Below are positions 35,773 through 47,977 of a stretch of DNA of 64,000 bases, piece after piece. Position numbers and translations under genes: made by a program. The notes under the pieces are model-generated. The model saw only the letters and a program-made list of their open reading frames with translations, was not told the origin of the DNA and did no database searches. The DNA lies in the NCBI GenBank assembly GCA_035771175.1, contig CM069590.1, positions 54,042,123 through 54,106,122 on the forward strand, written 5' to 3'. The stretch comes from Paratinospora sagittata (taxonomy: Eukaryota > Streptophyta > Magnoliopsida > Ranunculales > Menispermaceae). The stretch's first letter is position 1, and each line of letters opens with the position of its first letter.

Positions 35773-38700
35773 CAGATATGGGAAGGTGTTCAAGTCACAT
35801 CTTTTGGGAATTCCAGTTATAGTTTCAACAGATCCGGACGTAAACAAGGTGATTTTGCAGAACAATGGAAGCACTTTCATCCCATATTACCCGAAATCCT
35901 TAACAGAACTGCTTGGAAAGTCTTCAATTCTTCAAATGAATGGTGCTCTTCAAAGGAGAGTGCATGGACTGATTGGAAGCTTTCTGAAATCTCCCCAGCT
36001 AAAAGTCAGAATTACAAAAGAGATTGAAACTTGTGTTGGTCTCTTCATGGACTGTTGGACTGATAGAAAAAGCCCCATTTACATCCAGGAAGAATATAGA
36101 AACGTATGTAGCTATATTACTAGCTATGGCTTTTTAATTTTCTCGAATTATTCTTTAATTACAAATTATATATCATTAATAGTTTCTTGATGATTCTTTG
36201 ATATTTATATAGATTACGTTCCAAGTTTTAGTTAAGGTGTTGATGGGCGTCAGTCCAGGTGAAGAGCTTGAATTTCTCAAAAGAGAATTTGGAGAGTTCA
36301 TCAAAGGTTTAATATGTATACCCATTAAATTTCCGGGAACAAGGTTTTATAAATCCTTGAAGGTAATTAATCACTTAATTAATTTATATATTTATTTATG
36401 TTGTAACTCACTTTCCTTTTGTATTTTACAGGCCAAAGAACGGTTATTAAAGCTGGTGAGGGGGATAGTTGAGAAGAAGAAACAGAAGATGGACGAGGCA
36501 AGTGATCAAGATCATGATCATGATCACAAAAAAAGTGGGCCTTTAGCTTTGGATGCAATTGACGCGTTGTTGGTAGACGCAGGAGAATCTGATCACGAGA
36601 TCCAACGGCTACCAGTTGATTTCATCAGTGGGAACATCGTGGAAATGATGATCCCAGGAGAGGACTCAGTACCTATGGTCACGACTCTTGCCGTCAAATT
36701 TCTCAGTGATTCTCCTCTCGCTCTAAACCACTTACGGGTACGCAGACGGTTAAAATTAACCAGTGTGTTTCATGTTTTGCCTTCCTTAGCCCATGAATGG
36801 CTGCCACGTGGGTCATGTTGCCCACACCCTACGATTATGACGTACCATGCAAGCATTTAACTCCCGAATAGGCCTGGCCCAAGATTCGCGATAATGTGGG
36901 CCCAACATACAGCGTGCCACGTGGGGCTATAGGGCATAGTGGCAGATTTGTCCTCACCTATCTCACTCAGTCACGTAGGTTCATTAAATTTCAGTGTCGT
37001 GTACACCGTTCATATGGCCCCACTTACGCATTTATTTGACCTAGAAGGACTAGAGCGTACGTGCGGTTGAAGGGCTTCACCGTTGGATGGGATCATCCGA
37101 TGGCTTCAGATATTAGTGGTTAATAAATTTGTATCTTGGGCTAATTAGAGCTTTACTGTGAAATAATTACAGGAAGAGAACATGGAGTTGAAGAGAAAAA
37201 AGGCTAGTTCAGGTGAAGATTATGAGTGGACGGACTACATGGCATTGGCATTTACACAAAATGTGAGTTTTAGATTTACTTGTTTATTTTTTTTAAGCAT
37301 TAGGTGTAGCATTTTCAATATATTTAGCATTTTTTTTATATCATAATCAAATTGGGGTTGGTGTGATAATTAAGAATTTAATGAGAGTCATGAATTTTGA
37401 TCTTCTTTCTTTTGTGTCAAAGGCTTTAAGAGGTTGAGATACCCTAAATTAGAAAATAAATAAAACTCAAGAGACTAGAGTTACAGATTAATTGCTCGGG
37501 ATAGCAGCAGCAGCAGCAGCTGAACCTCACGAACAAAACTTGTCCTAATTCTTTCTGTTCTCTTAATTTGATGAAAGGTGATAAGTGAAACTCTGCGAAT
37601 GGCAAACATTATCAATGCGGTGTGGAGGAAAGCTCTCAAAGATGTAGAAATAAAGGGTACGAAATTCCGGTACTTTTCCTTCTTTTTCATGTTGAAGTAT
37701 ATATATGTAGGTATTATAAATTGGGTTCAGCTTAATTTGTTTACTTGATTAACTACTGTGGGGTTGCAGGGTATTTGATTCCTGAAGGATGGTGTGTGTT
37801 GGCGTCCCTTAGTGCAGTTCACATGGATGAAGAGAATTACGAGAACCCTTATCAGTTTGATCCATGGAGATGGCAGGTATAAGTATAATACTTACACAAC
37901 GCATTATAACTACTTTTTAGTACTGGTCTCACAATAACCTTGGAAATATCAAATCAAAATAGAAAGCTGCAGCATTTCGTTGGGTATATTCTGATAAACA
38001 AAGGAAGTTAATAATTAAGGAACACTAGAGGTTGGGAGTTCTTCATTCTCACATGGTGATCACTGAGGCGTGTGGCCTACATTGCCCAAGAAGCATGTGA
38101 TGTAGGACACTAACACTTAATTGATAAAGACTAGATAGAATTTGTTGCTGTTGCTGTTGCTAGCAAGAATTTTTGTATGTAAAAGTAAGACTAGTAAGTA
38201 TACAGAGATGTACGGGGGAATGATCTTGGTCAAAGTTCAAAAGGGAAAAAAAGTAGGGTGAAGAATAGAACATGGTGGGGTGTACAAGCTTTTTAAATTA
38301 CTTAATGTCTACTCACTCACTTTGACAGTAACTTGTCGAAAGGAAATCAAAGAGGAAGACTGGTGTAAAACTGGCCTTTCGGTTAAAGTTAAGCTAGCTA
38401 CTTTTGGCTCATCTGCTCGTGACCATGAATTTAATTTAATTCACGTGAAGTTGCATATTAATGAAAAAGGCTATTCTAGTACACTTGATTTTTTAGAGAT
38501 CTTTTTCATTTAGGATCTATTTTTTTGATTTTGATTGATGGGTTGAGTACAGGACTATGAGGCGTTAAAGAAGCTAAAAATTAATATTGAGAAGGTAGTG
38601 ATCAGTGCTAGAATTAACTTGATTTGTTTGTGAATTGGCAGAACAAGGGAGGAAGAAGTGTGAACAGTAGTATCTTTGCACCATTCGGTGGTGGACACAG

Positions 38701-39179
38701 GTTATGTCCCGGCATGGAATTCGCAAGGCTCGAGGTTTCCATCTTCCTCCATCATCTTGTCACTCTGTTCAGGTAATGTTATTGCTATGTAATTAAATAG
38801 CTCTCTAAATAAGCTTTCAAAACCAATGTCAATATAGCAATAGGCTTGTATCCATCCACAAAACAATCTTTTTTTTTTTTTTTAAGTCGTTTCTTGTATT
38901 GTCTTTGTTTTTCAATCACAAACCAAAGACATCAATTATGGAGAGTTGGCCCACACACATCTTGAGAGACTAATTGAGTGTGATAGATAACCTCGACTCT
39001 TTTATTTAAAGGAATTAGATTCTAGATATTTATGATGATGATGATGATTTCTTCTTCTTCTTAGCTTGTTGCTTTTTGGTGTATGCAGATGGGAGGCTGA
39101 GGAAGACTACATTGTCAACTTTCCGACTGTGAAGATGAGGAGGAAATTGCCAGTCACCGTCACACCCCTCTCACCTTGA
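34943..39179 (+). CDS. CYP90C1: Cytochrome P450, CYP90C1/ROTUNDIFOLIA3-like, brassinosteroid C-23 hydroxylase
   Basis: CYP90C1 and CYP90D1 hydroxylate C-23 of brassinosteroid precursors at the endoplasmic reticulum. Exons: 34943-35184, 35776-36103, 36213-36362, 36432-36737, 37173-37262, 37578-37656, 37770-37876, 38642-38772, 39089-39179; 1524 nt, 507 aa. The N-terminus is a hydrophobic anchor with five consecutive Trp, then [19 protein letters not shown]. Next come [40 protein letters not shown], the I-helix [10 protein letters not shown] (CYP90 type, lacking the usual Thr pair), [10 protein letters not shown] (ExxR), FDPWRW, and [10 protein letters not shown] with heme Cys456. [12 protein letters not shown] and [12 protein letters not shown] resemble CYP90C1 more than CYP90D1. 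A His/Asp-rich insert ([10 protein letters not shown]) lies in exon 4. Intron 1 contains an AT microsatellite and intron 4 has promoter-like motifs. All key residues are present. Confidence 0.92.
35727..35770. repeat. AT microsatellite in CYP90C1-like intron 1
   Basis: About 22 AT units end just before the TTTCAG acceptor of exon 2, so the tract occupies the polypyrimidine/branch region. Length variation here could affect splicing and would be a polymorphic marker. Confidence 0.9.
36804..37065. promoter_or_regulatory. Promoter-like motif cluster inside CYP90C1-like intron 4
   Basis: Intron 4 (36738-37172) is GC-richer than its neighbours. It contains two perfect CCACGTGG G-boxes (36804-36811 and 36917-36924), GGCCC(A)-type site II motifs near 36873 and 36899, and CGTGCG at 37060-37065, which fits the BZR1-bound BR-response element CGTG(T/C)G. 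A GGATG-GGAT-CATCC inverted repeat follows near 37086-37099. BZR1 is known to repress brassinosteroid synthesis genes; its use of this intron is my inference. Confidence 0.4.
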
Positions 39180-40399
39180 TTACTACGACAAAAGTTGGAA
39201 CTCTGACCCACAAAGATAAGATCCAACCAAGAACATTAATCTTATTTAAAGGTCGGAAAAAAAGTCATGTTTATTAGTATAATTAATAAATAAATAAATA
39301 AACAATTCAGATTCCGACACCATAGGATCCCATCTTACAAAATAATATTAGCAAACGTTTGTTCTAGTGTCACTTTCGTTTTGGTTGCCAGACGAGAGGG
39401 GTAGTGTTCTTTTGACGTCCTTGAGCTTGACTGCAAGTTGGGGTGGGTCTAACCCAACCCAGCAGCTATCACTTCAATTACAATCTCTTAAATTGTTTGT
39501 TACTTATCATCAGTCTTCTCGTCCTACACAAAAACGACAATAAACTTGTTGTACCCATTTTATCAATTGTGTCCATGAACTTGCAAAAATCTGGCTTGTC
39601 GTGATGGCAACTGTGCTAAATTGTTGGGTGATGGCTGGGTCCAATGCCATTAAGTAAACAGAGGTGTCGTCCTATCAAGGTAATGAAAATTGCAGTTTCT
39701 GTAGGGCACATTTACCGTATGTCACAGCGCTGTGGCCTGTGCTTTTCTCAAGTTCAAAGACAAAATGAGATTGTTCAATTCTAACGTTGAAGGATTGCAA
39801 GGTGTTATAAGGTTGAAACGTGTTAAAAATGCATGCAATCAACCTGACCAGTTAGATAAAAGTTTTGAAACTACAAGTCCAAACTGCAGTTCAAACGCAT
39901 CACAAGCGGAGGTCTCAATTCAACTTCTGCAAGACACAGCAAAACCCACCCTTTTATATCCAGTGAAGTACATAAGAACATGCGCTTAGCTTTGCTCATG
40001 ACTTAGTTTATAAGCTTTTATTACCCATCTGAATGCTTGTCAGCCCAACCAGTAGTCAGTGGCTTTATTGACTCAAAAGGAGTTTATGCTTAAGCTCTGC
40101 AAATCTACCTTACAATATCAAAAGACAGCACACTTTTATTTTTCTATTTGTTATTTTTTATTTTACTTTATTTTTTTATTAGTAAGAGAGATCATCTCAT
40201 TCCCCAAAGTTGAATTTGCTCCGGACGTTTCACCATTCCCTTCTCTCCTAACACTACAGTTTTTGTCTTCAATTTGTGGTATATCAGCTAAGGATCAGAA
40301 ACTGTGGAATCTAGATGTATAAAGAATAATATTCCTCAACTTCCCATCACATTCTATGCTATGTACGCAATAAATTGATGTCCTGATTCAATAAAAAGA
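39180..40399. other. Intergenic downstream of the CYP90C1-like gene
   Basis: This should hold the 3' untranslated region of the P450 gene. Between about 39590 and 39990 several adjoining + strand frames look weakly protein-like (for example VHELAKIWLVVMATVLNCW near 39590 and an 85-codon frame at 39732-39989). They are too disconnected to call a gene and I do not recognise them. Confidence 0.35.
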
Positions 40400-41078
40400 T
40401 ATTTATTTATTGCACTATAAAGCACGGACACCATATATCAGAAGGGTGTGGATGTGAGCACTGTATAAGTGGGGAAGGGTCAGTGGTGCATCTTACAGTA
40501 CAACACATGAATTGAAGGGCAAAAGGGCAAGCTTCTCCATGATGGGGAAGAGGGATTCAACAGCCACCTGCCGACACATAAACACCCTTTGTTGTAATAC
40601 TGCATCATTCTAGTAACATTATAAACCGAGTAATAGTAGTAACAATAATTTATGCATAATGTTGATGAGATTACCAAAAAATCTAAATTGAATTTTCTCC
40701 TGCTAGAGCAAAAGCTATTTGATTTAATCACAAAAAAAAGACCAAGTTTTACCGATGGGTCATATAAAACCTTGTGAAGAAATATGAAGTCTTACCTTCA
40801 GTACCTTGCATTCCAAATAAATCTTTTTATTTTTTGTGGAGAATTCCACCTGAAATAAAAAAGCATAATTACCCTTTAGACTCTAACCATGGGGGAATTC
40901 ATCCATCAAGTTGTGACTGCTTTCTGTATCACATTTTTTTGCAACTCTGGCAGCATTCTTTCATACCATGCTCTTTCCCTTGTCATTGCAGCCATTTTTT
41001 TTCTATCGTTTTGATATTCTTATTCCTTTTGGCTTCTTGCAACAAAGCTTTCCATTTCTTTGCTTCTGACCGTTCACA
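40400..41078 (-). pseudogene. Block P, copy 2: 3' end of a gene related to the decayed MCUR1-like gene
   Basis: This block matches 23816-24440. A plausible minus-strand exon starts at 41078 after TTTTTTCAG and reads CERSEAKKWKALLQEAKRN. It reaches a stop, while a neighbouring frame reads KMAAMTRERAWYERMLPEL, as if one base had been lost or gained. A second possible 54-base exon lies at about 40796-40849, reading VEFSTKNKKIYLECKVLK between TTTCAG and GTAAGA. I could not find upstream exons between 41100 and 42600. It may be a truncated gene copy or the 3' part of a gene whose other exons I missed. Confidence 0.35.
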
Positions 41079-42601
41079 CTGAAAAAAGATGCAACCAAAT
41101 GTATTTGGGATCAATCTCATTTAAGAGTGCTAAAAAATAGACCTAGAAAAGAGTTATTTTCAATCTATTGCCTACAAAAAGCTAAGATGACATAGTCATC
41201 ATCATTCATACTAGGCATATCTTTACTTATACTTTCTTCTTGGTCGGTAAGCGCATCAGTTATTATAGTCAGTTTGTCATAAGAAACCCAAGTTCAGGGT
41301 ACCAACAACCACAGAGTTAACCAAATATGAACAAGTTGACATCTTAAAGCTAGTAAAACCTTGCAAACAAACTTCCATGGAAGATTCCACACAACCAGTA
41401 GTTGAAAGGTTCACGATGTTTATATGTCAAAACAGAGTTCATGCAACCAAGGAAAATGGATTTAGATCACTGAAGAGCACCCCAAAAGATGTCGAGCAAT
41501 ACTGAAAAAAGTTGGATGTTGCTCCCAGAGAAAGTTTGAACTAGTGACCAGGAAAAGACCAGAAGTTGGGATGCAAAAATAAGATGGTAGGAGAGGAGAA
41601 GAAACAAAACCAATATAAATGCTGTTCTCTGCCTCATTCGCTTTTTCTCCTTCTGTCTCTCAACACTTCATAAGGTTTATTTGCACGTATAAGCTCCCCA
41701 TGTATGTATCGAATCTAAGCATATGGATCTGCATTCTTCAATGGAATGATAATTAGTATTGCAGCATCACCCAGCTATAGAACAGCTAAAAGCATTCAGA
41801 AATAAATTGCAGCAGCAAATTGGCAATCCAAGAAGAACCATACACTTAAGGGAAAATGATTTTTTAATTATATATATATACTTCAAGATACATGGAATAC
41901 AGCAATTGCATGAATCATGGTCTCCTCAGAATGACACATGTTAAAAACTGAATCTAAGCACTCCCAAAAAGAAACTGTCAAGGAAACAAAATATTCAGAA
42001 AGATGATCAAAAGTCAATAAAGAAATCAGAACCTGGAGAGGCTTGCTCTTTTCCTTCAAGCTTTAGTACCAGGCCATATCAGTTAAGCTGTGAAACTCAT
42101 TCCAACCACAAATTCAACTTTGATTGAGATGTTGAAATAAACCAAACATTGAGCAGAACTTGGCAGCTGGATGGATATATGTGGAGGGAAACTGATTCTT
42201 CTGTGAGTCAGGACTGATTGAAGTAAGGGGTGAATGATGATGGTTCCCCAAACCTACTCCTCTTCTGTCTCTCTCTTATCAAAGGATAAAAAAGACGAAG
42301 AAGAAGAAGAGTAAGAGTTTAGCTGAAAACTTTGCTTCAATGGTCAATTTAGTGCAATCACCAAAGTGAACTTCAAGAATGAAGGCCGCTTTGAGCTGAA
42401 ATTAGGCGACCTCTCAGAGTAAGTTAATGTGATTGTCTGTATGTCTCCATGATAGACAAGCTATCCAAATACTACATTCAGTAGTTCCTCATATTTCATG
42501 AACTTCATTTGGATTATGGCTTATCCTTCAGGAAAAAGTATAAATTTGCAATCTGAATACTGTCTGTTAGAAGATATGAACACTACACTGCATTCTATCT
42601 T
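41079..42601. other. Region downstream of the DIM1B-like gene
   Basis: Probably holds the 3' untranslated region of the DIM1B-like gene and unresolved sequence upstream of block P copy 2. One + strand frame at 41759-41944 and a short minus-strand open stretch near 42020-42070 (YGLVLKLEGKEQAS) are weakly protein-like but unsupported. A GAA/GA-rich tract lies at about 42295-42312. Confidence 0.35.
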
Positions 42602-43815
42602 TCACTTAGCTTTATCATTGAAATGAATTCCAGCTTGGTTGAAGAGGGAAAGCAAATGTAATAACTCCTCATTGGATAACTTTGACGGTCTCTTCTCTTC
42701 AAAACCACCTGCTTTTAAGATCCCAACAATCTTATCTCTGTATAGTCCAGTCTCCTTTTCTGAGCACAAAGAATAAAGATTTTCTTCTTCATCTTCTTCT
42801 TCATTTGTTTCATTCTCTTCATCATCATAATCATTGTTCGTGATAACATTGTCTTTGTGTTGATCTATCATCTGAGACCTTCTCAACAATTCAAAAACCT
42901 TCTTTTTCTGCTTAAATGTTGCACCTAGTGTCTTGTTTTTCTTACTAAAGCATGTCCGGGTGAAAGCCCACCACTCATTCATATCCACATTGGGGATATT
43001 GGCCTTCGGACGAATTTTAAGAACAGAAGAGTCGACTTTTGGACAAGGAACAAAGTCTCTCTTGCTTACATCCATAATGAACTCAACATCGGCCACCAAC
43101 TTCACATTCACAGCCAAACGATTGAACTCGGAGTCACCAGGACTAGCCAATAAACGACGAGCAAATTCTTTCTGAAGTAAAAGAGTAGCACTTCGAAATT
43201 GATTGGTCCCAAAAACAAGTTTTGCTATAAGAGGAGAGGATATCCCATACGGAATGTTAGCAGCAATGACATCAAATTCAGGAAGATCTGTCTTCAATGC
43301 ATCTTTACAAATAACCTACAAGAAAGCCAATCAATATTTTCAACCATGACGCTTGCAATTTTCATAAAGGAATTTCATCGGATAATTCTCAAGTATCTTA
43401 CAGTAAGTCGATTCTCAAGCCCATGCTTAGATGCACGATTAATAAGGATCTCAACCATTCTTTTGTCAATTTCAACTGCAACCACCTTTTGAGCAACCTC
43501 AAGGAGCTTGAGAGTGAGATTTCCAGTGCCAGGACCAATTTCAAGGACTGTATCTGTAGGCCTCACATCAGCTTTTCGAACAATTGAGTCAAGAACTCGA
43601 GGATTGGTGAGGATATGTTGGCCCCGACTCTTGTGTAGATAAATATGACCTTCATCCCCCTCTTTCAACTTTTGGTTCTTTTTCTCATCATCATCATACT
43701 CCCTGCGCCTATAACGATAACTTGACTTTGTGCCAAGTAGTCGAACTCGAACAGGTTGCTCCTTAAGGAGAAAACTAACAATCTCAAATGAGAAATAATT
43801 GGTCCGATGGAGCAT
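42602..43815 (-). CDS. DIM1B: rRNA adenine dimethyltransferase, mitochondrial DIM1B / KsgA type
   Basis: KsgA/DIM1 enzymes dimethylate two adjacent adenines near the 3' end of small-subunit rRNA; plant DIM1B acts in mitochondria. Minus-strand exons: 43815-43402 and 43315-42602; 1128 nt, 375 aa. Motifs in order: KSRGQHILTNPRVLDSIV, TVLEIGPGTGNLTLKLLE (SAM motif I), VVAVEIDKRM, NIPYGISSPLIAKL (catalytic NxPY), LLQKEFARRL and PKVDSSVLKIRP, then WWAFTRTCFSKKNKTLGATF. The N-terminus is basic and aromatic-rich, compatible with import into an organelle. A long acidic stretch (YDDEENETNEEEDEEEN) precedes the C-terminal GILKAGGFEEKRPSKLS. A non-coding first exon near 44500-44700 with an intron before the ATG is possible but not proved. 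All catalytic motifs are intact. Confidence 0.93.
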
Positions 43816-46300
43816 TTTCTCTTTCTCAACGTTCTTTTGCTTTACCTGATCATTGAGTATTTGGCATTTTCAAGTTAAAGAGTGTGCCATAGTGCGTGCA
43901 TATATAAGAAACTTTAAAATGGGTGGATACTCAGCATTAGCTTGCAAGTAGATGATCACAACTACGATGCTTATTAAGAATAATTAACTTATCTTTGACT
44001 ACTAATGAGGCTTAGAATAGGATCAAACAAAATCTAAACCATCGCAATATCTATGTTATGACCTTTGTCATTAGTACTCTTCCATATTTGCAACCTCATT
44101 GAATACCAATCAAATCATATTTAATCAATGAGAAGCCGTGAGTGAAACTACCACTGAATACTAATTATTCATTTGGCTTATAGTTTGTAGGTTCATTAAT
44201 CTTAGTTGAAAAATCCATAAACAACATATTCAAATATGGAATTGCATTCAAACCACATTCAATCTTCTTCTTCTTCTTTTTCAATTCAAGGGTGTCTAGG
44301 CCTCTTAAACCATCTAATTCAAGTATGCCTTTACCCTAAATATGTTCATGTTCTTATGACCAAGTAAAAATGACTAGCAATACGATGCGCACTAGTAGTA
44401 GTTATAAAGCTCAAAGTAACACAACAAAATGAATACTATCTTTTTCAGAAAAAATATATATAAATTTATTCAATGATATAAAATCAATAAACATTATAAT
44501 TTTTACCTTTACTTCCGCAGAGACTGATGAATGATAAGCAGATCCCAAGCAAACCCTAAAAATATGATCTCAGAGCAAACCTTAGAGGTCAAAAACCTTA
44601 AATAAAACAGCAACTGAGGAAGAAATGAGTAAGAAAGAAGAGAGGGAGAGACAGAGAAGAGACTTTCACTGCGGCCGTAATTCAGCCGTTAAAGACTGAG
44701 AAAGCGTGATTAGAAGAGGGTTCGCCCAACCTTTTCGATGTCTGACGATAAGTGAAAAAAAAATAGAAAAAGGAAAATTATTAAACTCCTCATATTATCC
44801 GCTCACTATTTTATCTTAAACCTTTCCAATTTTATTATTTTTATTATATTTTTTGAATCAAAACGCAAAAATAAATTTTGAAACTTTAAAAGAACCGCTC
44901 ACGAATTGGGTGACAAAATAAAAATTTTCCGACCTTAACAGGCCGAAAAAAAAAAACTAAAAAATACACTTTATATCTGACATATCGTGGTAGGACATAA
45001 AGAGATATGTCCGACCTTGGTAGGTCGAACGTTTGTGATTCTAACGCATAAAATGGGTTTATGAAACTCATTTTCGCCCCTCATTTGACCATTTTCATCT
45101 ATTTTTTTATAATTTTTTTTAAAAATTTAACAATGTAACATTAAAACTAACTTAAAACATGTAAAAATTGTGATTTATTTATCGATTTGTAATCAAGATT
45201 GCACTTGAAGCACTTTAAATTTGAGATTTTCAAAATCTAAAATAACTCGATTTTTTCGTAAGTTTTCACGATGTTGTTGCTCACAAATCTTTCTAACGGT
45301 ATTCTAATTCTTTAAACGATTGAAAATCTTGAAGAAATGGTGAAGATAATAGAAGAAAAGAGAGAGAACGAAAAAATGTAGAGTATTGAGGTGAGAAAGG
45401 TAGAATAAGAATTTAAGTAGGTGAAGAGAGTGAAAATGATTAATTTTAAATTTTATGATAAGTAAAAAGAATAAGTAAGGAAAGAGATAAAAAATAGTGG
45501 ATGAAAATAGCGGGACCCAGAAGAAATGACGCCGACAGAAACCGAAAGAGTAAGATGGATCGAACTTGGGCCCCTTTCTTTGAGCAGTAACCGGGTAGTG
45601 GACACCCGTTTCTTGTTAGGTTTATCTTTACACGGACGGCCCATCTTTACTGAGGCCCGTTTTACTTGGATTATTTTGACATTCTTTCAAAAAATCTTTT
45701 TTTTTTTGTTAAATTAAAATTATTATTATTTTTTAAAAATTTTTACCTTTTCTCTAATTTTCTAAAGCATAAATAAGTATTTTCCAAGTTTTCCCACATT
45801 TGAGATATCATTTTCTTTTTATAATCCTCATTTTTTTTTACAAAAATATTTTTACAATTTAAAATCATAATCAGTGTATTGTAAGTGATGAGTAGTTTTT
45901 ATTTTTATTTTTTTTTTCTTATTATGTAGTGATGAAATATATACTCACAAAAACGTGGGCATTATTTTAAATATAAATTTTGACTCGTTTTAACACTTTT
46001 TTATTTTTTATTCTTACTTTGCTTATGGAAGAAGTTTTTTTTTTGTTCACATGCAATGTATAAACAATTATTAGTCAAAACTGAACCAGTCCAAGCGTCC
46101 AACCCGTACATACTTTTGAAAATACATTGGCTGCTTTGGAGTCGTCAATATTATTCAAGTATAGTAATTAACATTTTCTTTATATTTAATTGTTACATTT
46201 TTTGGGGTGGAGAAGGGGTTGAATCTTTGGGAAATAGCATTAGCAGAAGAATAATGTCGTAACAAAATTAATGGACGCGTATCATTCAGATTTATAAGAT
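43816..46300. other. Upstream region of the DIM1B-like gene and AT-rich intergenic DNA
   Basis: A transcript leader probably lies near 44500-44700 (pyrimidine-rich on the minus strand). Small palindromic units such as CGACCT-TGGT-AGGTCG (45012-45027) and GACATATC...GATATGTC (44979-45011) occur at 44930-45030. No protein-coding exon is supported; long T and A tracts fill 45690-46040. Confidence 0.45.
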
Positions 46301-47977
46301 GCGTGATCCACGTGATATAATTACAATGCAACTTTAACTGAAAATGGTCTTGTATATATTTTCGTGGACTTAATTATAAAGATGAATTGATATATATAGT
46401 ACATATTCAAGGCATGACGTATGCAGCCACCATCCAATCTTCAAGCCTTCTAGAACCATCAAGGCACATGAATGAAACATGATGATATACCTAGAACCAA
46501 GCAAAATGGATCATATTGCATCTTGCACTTTATCTTCTAGATTCCCAATTTAAGAGACACGTTGAGAATAAGCTGAAGTGCAAGATCAGTGGCACTTAGG
46601 AATCAAGTTCATTCAATCTTTTAATTATTCTCGAGCTAGCTAGTCATAGGGTACGTAACTCTGAAACCTTACTATTATCAATCAATTGTGTGGGTAAGGA
46701 TTCATTTTTATCCACACTGGATAACTTCTGGCTAATTTGTACGATTGGCGAAAGGCGAATGGGTTTTTGTTGCAAATGGTTGTTGATATATAGCTTTTTA
46801 AATCTAGTGATACAACGTTGTTCGATCTGTTTCCAGTAAAATCAGTCTGGCTTTGATTCTTATTTGATTAAGTCAATTATCTTCTTAATTGAAACCATGT
46901 AATAGTTTTGGAAAAAGCAAACTAAAAATCAACTATTATAATACCTTAATTAATTAGTACTTTTGAATTATATTAGTACTAATCTAAGGTAATCTAAAGA
47001 AGATAGTTTGTGTTATTAGCCACCCAAGAAAGGGGTGAATTGAGTATTTTGGTCAATTTAGTCAATTTTATATTTTTTTTATGTTATTCTTGAATTGGTT
47101 AAGACATTTGTTCAAATATGTCTTGTGCAAGAGATAAATACAATAAATTAAATGCAAAGACACAAGGTTTTTACGTGTTTCAAAAAACTTTTTCTTACTT
47201 CACTCCTAGATAAACCATCTCTTGGATTTTACTATCTCAGATTCACTTACCTGGTGTGAATCAAACCGTTAAAAATATCTTTTTACAAGTTCAAGATAAA
47301 TCTATCTTTTTACGGACCAAGGATAAACCTTCTACTTCCTTTTACGGAATAAGAAAGAACCTAAAATCCTTAAATGGGCTAAAAATTAATCACTAGACCA
47401 TTTTCAAGATAAATGGTGAATCTAACTTTGATTTCAACCAAGGAATCTTACTTAAGTGAATCAAATTCACTTGACTTGGTTGTTTTAATCTTGAAACAAA
47501 CCAAAACTCTAATTACAAATATTATAATGAAACACAATATATGACAATTTCAATCAATACAAGGTATGAAAATAAAGCTCATGGATTTAGAAAACTTATA
47601 ACCATAAACCTTTCATGTATCCATATTGCCTATTTGAATGATGTTGAAAAATGTGCATAATTGATGCAAAAGTTGAAGCTCCAAAATCATCAAGATGATT
47701 TTTGTCATTCAAATGCTCTCTTTATGTGTTTTAAAAATGAGAAAAAATGGAAGATAGAAGTTGAAGCTCATTCTCTTATTTTCTCACAAAAACACTAAAT
47801 CTCCAGGGAGTTTTGGATTTTGAAATTAAACACTCATCTTCCCTAAAATCAAAAGGTTTTTTCTCAAAGATATTGAAATTTGAAAATTATGAAAAGAAAC
47901 CAAAAGAGAGATATTATTAAGATACTTAAAAACAATTAAACACTTGAATGATTTTAACTTTTAAAATCATTCAAACG
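46301..47977. other. AT-rich intergenic DNA with retroelement-like stretch
   Basis: No gene. From about 47025 the sequence (AAAGGGGTGAATTGAG, later ACACAAGGTTTTTACGTG and repeated ATAAA(C/T)CT(A/T)(C/T)CT units) resembles the GGGGTGAAT...TTTTTACGTGGTT sequences common in plant LTR retrotransposons. No LTR pair could be matched to it. Confidence 0.35.

Noticed and set aside
41759..41944. 61-codon + strand frame starting QHHPAIEQLKAFRNKLQQQ
   Set aside because: Looks coding over a short stretch but then becomes AT-driven, with no splice partners found.
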